Shown one piece after another: positions 6,846 to 7,110 of a stretch of 7,110 nucleotides of DNA (position 1 is the stretch's first letter; every line of letters starts with the position of its first letter). The position numbers and the translations under genes are program-made. Source of the stretch: an uncultured Lachnospiraceae bacterium. GTDB taxonomy: Bacteria > Bacillota_A > Clostridia > Lachnospirales > Lachnospiraceae. Where the stretch lies: positions 1-7,110 of the forward strand of contig CADBNG010000015.1 in the NCBI GenBank assembly GCA_902795985.1, written 5' to 3'. The notes beneath the pieces are model-generated. The model was not told the origin of the DNA, made no database searches, and was given only the letters and a program-made list of their open reading frames with translations.

Positions 6846-6873
6846 GACATAAAGGGGACGGGTGCTTTGTGTC
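6846..6873. repeat. REP-like palindrome
   Basis: GACATAAAG (6846-6854) pairs with CTTTGTGTC (6865-6873) over nine positions around the loop GGGACGGGTG. One pair is T6850 with G6869, a G-U pair in + strand RNA. The pattern GACA-AAAGGGGACGG-CTTTGTGTC resembles the dispersed palindromes I recall from Clostridia linked to REP-associated tyrosine transposases. That resemblance is from memory and was not searched. The C-rich ACTGTCCCCGCCCC text at 26-39 could be a relative. Confidence 0.45.
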
Positions 6874-6947
6874 ACTATGCGGCTGCAGAGAACGCAGGAC
6901 TTAGAGAAAGAATATGATTGGCAAACCGGACGATCAAAAGGCCCGTG

Positions 6948-7110
6948 CGTTCCCGTCGTCAGGCGTCGTCCCGCTCAGCCCTTCACTCGTACTGACAGTG
7001 GCTGTTCCGCTGTATTGGCAAGTCGCTCTATGTCTTCGTCCCTCAGCCAGAGCGACTACTGACGTACTCGCGCGGTCTTCACGCTCCTTTGGCTGATGCC
7101 GCCGGGAACG
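6948..7110 (+). ncRNA. Candidate structured RNA or repeat element, cut by the window edge
   Basis: The last 265 bases contain no supported gene but show nested inverted repeats. CGTTCCCG (6948-6955) pairs with CGGGAACG (7103-7110). TCAGCC (6975-6980) pairs with GGCTGA (7091-7096). ACAGTGG (6995-7001) pairs with CCGCTGT (7007-7013) using one G-U pair. AGTCGCTCT (7021-7029) pairs perfectly with AGAGCGACT (7049-7057). Together they draw a closed stem with two inner hairpins. The G-U pairs favour the + strand as the transcript. ATTGGCAA occurs twice (6917-6924, 7014-7021). A minus-strand frame open from 7110 to a stop at 6934-6936 (58 codons, incomplete) could instead be the end of a gene, but it matches no family I know. 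I recognise no RNA family here. Confidence 0.35.

Noticed and set aside
6914..7096. Plus-strand 60-codon frame and an overlapping 66-codon frame from 6862
   Set aside because: Neither has a good ribosome-binding site or a familiar motif. Both lie in the region of inverted repeats, and the composition differs from the real genes.

Overview
The window reads as chromosomal DNA of an anaerobic Firmicute of the class Clostridia, possibly a gut or rumen Lachnospiraceae- or Oscillospiraceae-like lineage. The reasons are strong AGAGGTG/GGAG Shine-Dalgarno sites, a Bacillus-like zinc-type ribosomal protein L31, the Firmicute-specific DUF1385 (YqhQ) membrane domain, and the order rpmE - DUF1385/prmC - prfA. 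Assignment below class level is a guess. All confident genes lie on the + strand.

Layout. Positions 1-175 are non-coding and hold a 20-bp direct repeat (3-22 and 89-108), a G/C-rich inverted repeat, and an A-tract-rich extended -10 promoter (143-171). After a leader of about 75 nt comes rpmE (253-450), closed by a terminator hairpin (477-508). A second, weaker promoter candidate (527-535) precedes a tightly packed block: a DUF1385-PrmC fusion (596-2404), prfA (2397-3464, overlapping by 8 nt), a nucleotidyltransferase (3556-4476, after a 91-nt gap), a TPR lipoprotein (4457-5551, overlapping by 20 nt) and hflX (5555-6796, after a 3-nt gap). A perfect 10-bp terminator hairpin ends the block (6818-6845). 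The last 265 bases (6846-7110) have no convincing gene. They contain a REP-like palindrome and a nested set of inverted repeats that runs to the window edge.

How the genes work together. Most of the block serves translation. L31 is a 50S protein, RF1 (PrfA) terminates at UAA/UAG, PrmC methylates the glutamine of the RF1 GGQ motif, and HflX is a ribosome-associated GTPase that splits stalled ribosomes. The methyltransferase is joined to a multi-pass membrane domain, and its gene overlaps that of its substrate. Between prfA and hflX sit two genes with no obvious translational role, a sugar-nucleotide-type nucleotidyltransferase and a TPR lipoprotein. Their overlap suggests translational coupling and perhaps a joint role at the cell envelope.

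Most of the window is ordinary housekeeping sequence. The items that deserve a second look are the membrane-domain/methyltransferase fusion, the coupled nucleotidyltransferase-lipoprotein pair, and the structured non-coding DNA at the two ends, particularly the right edge. I see no CRISPR array, tRNA, rRNA, phage or defence gene.
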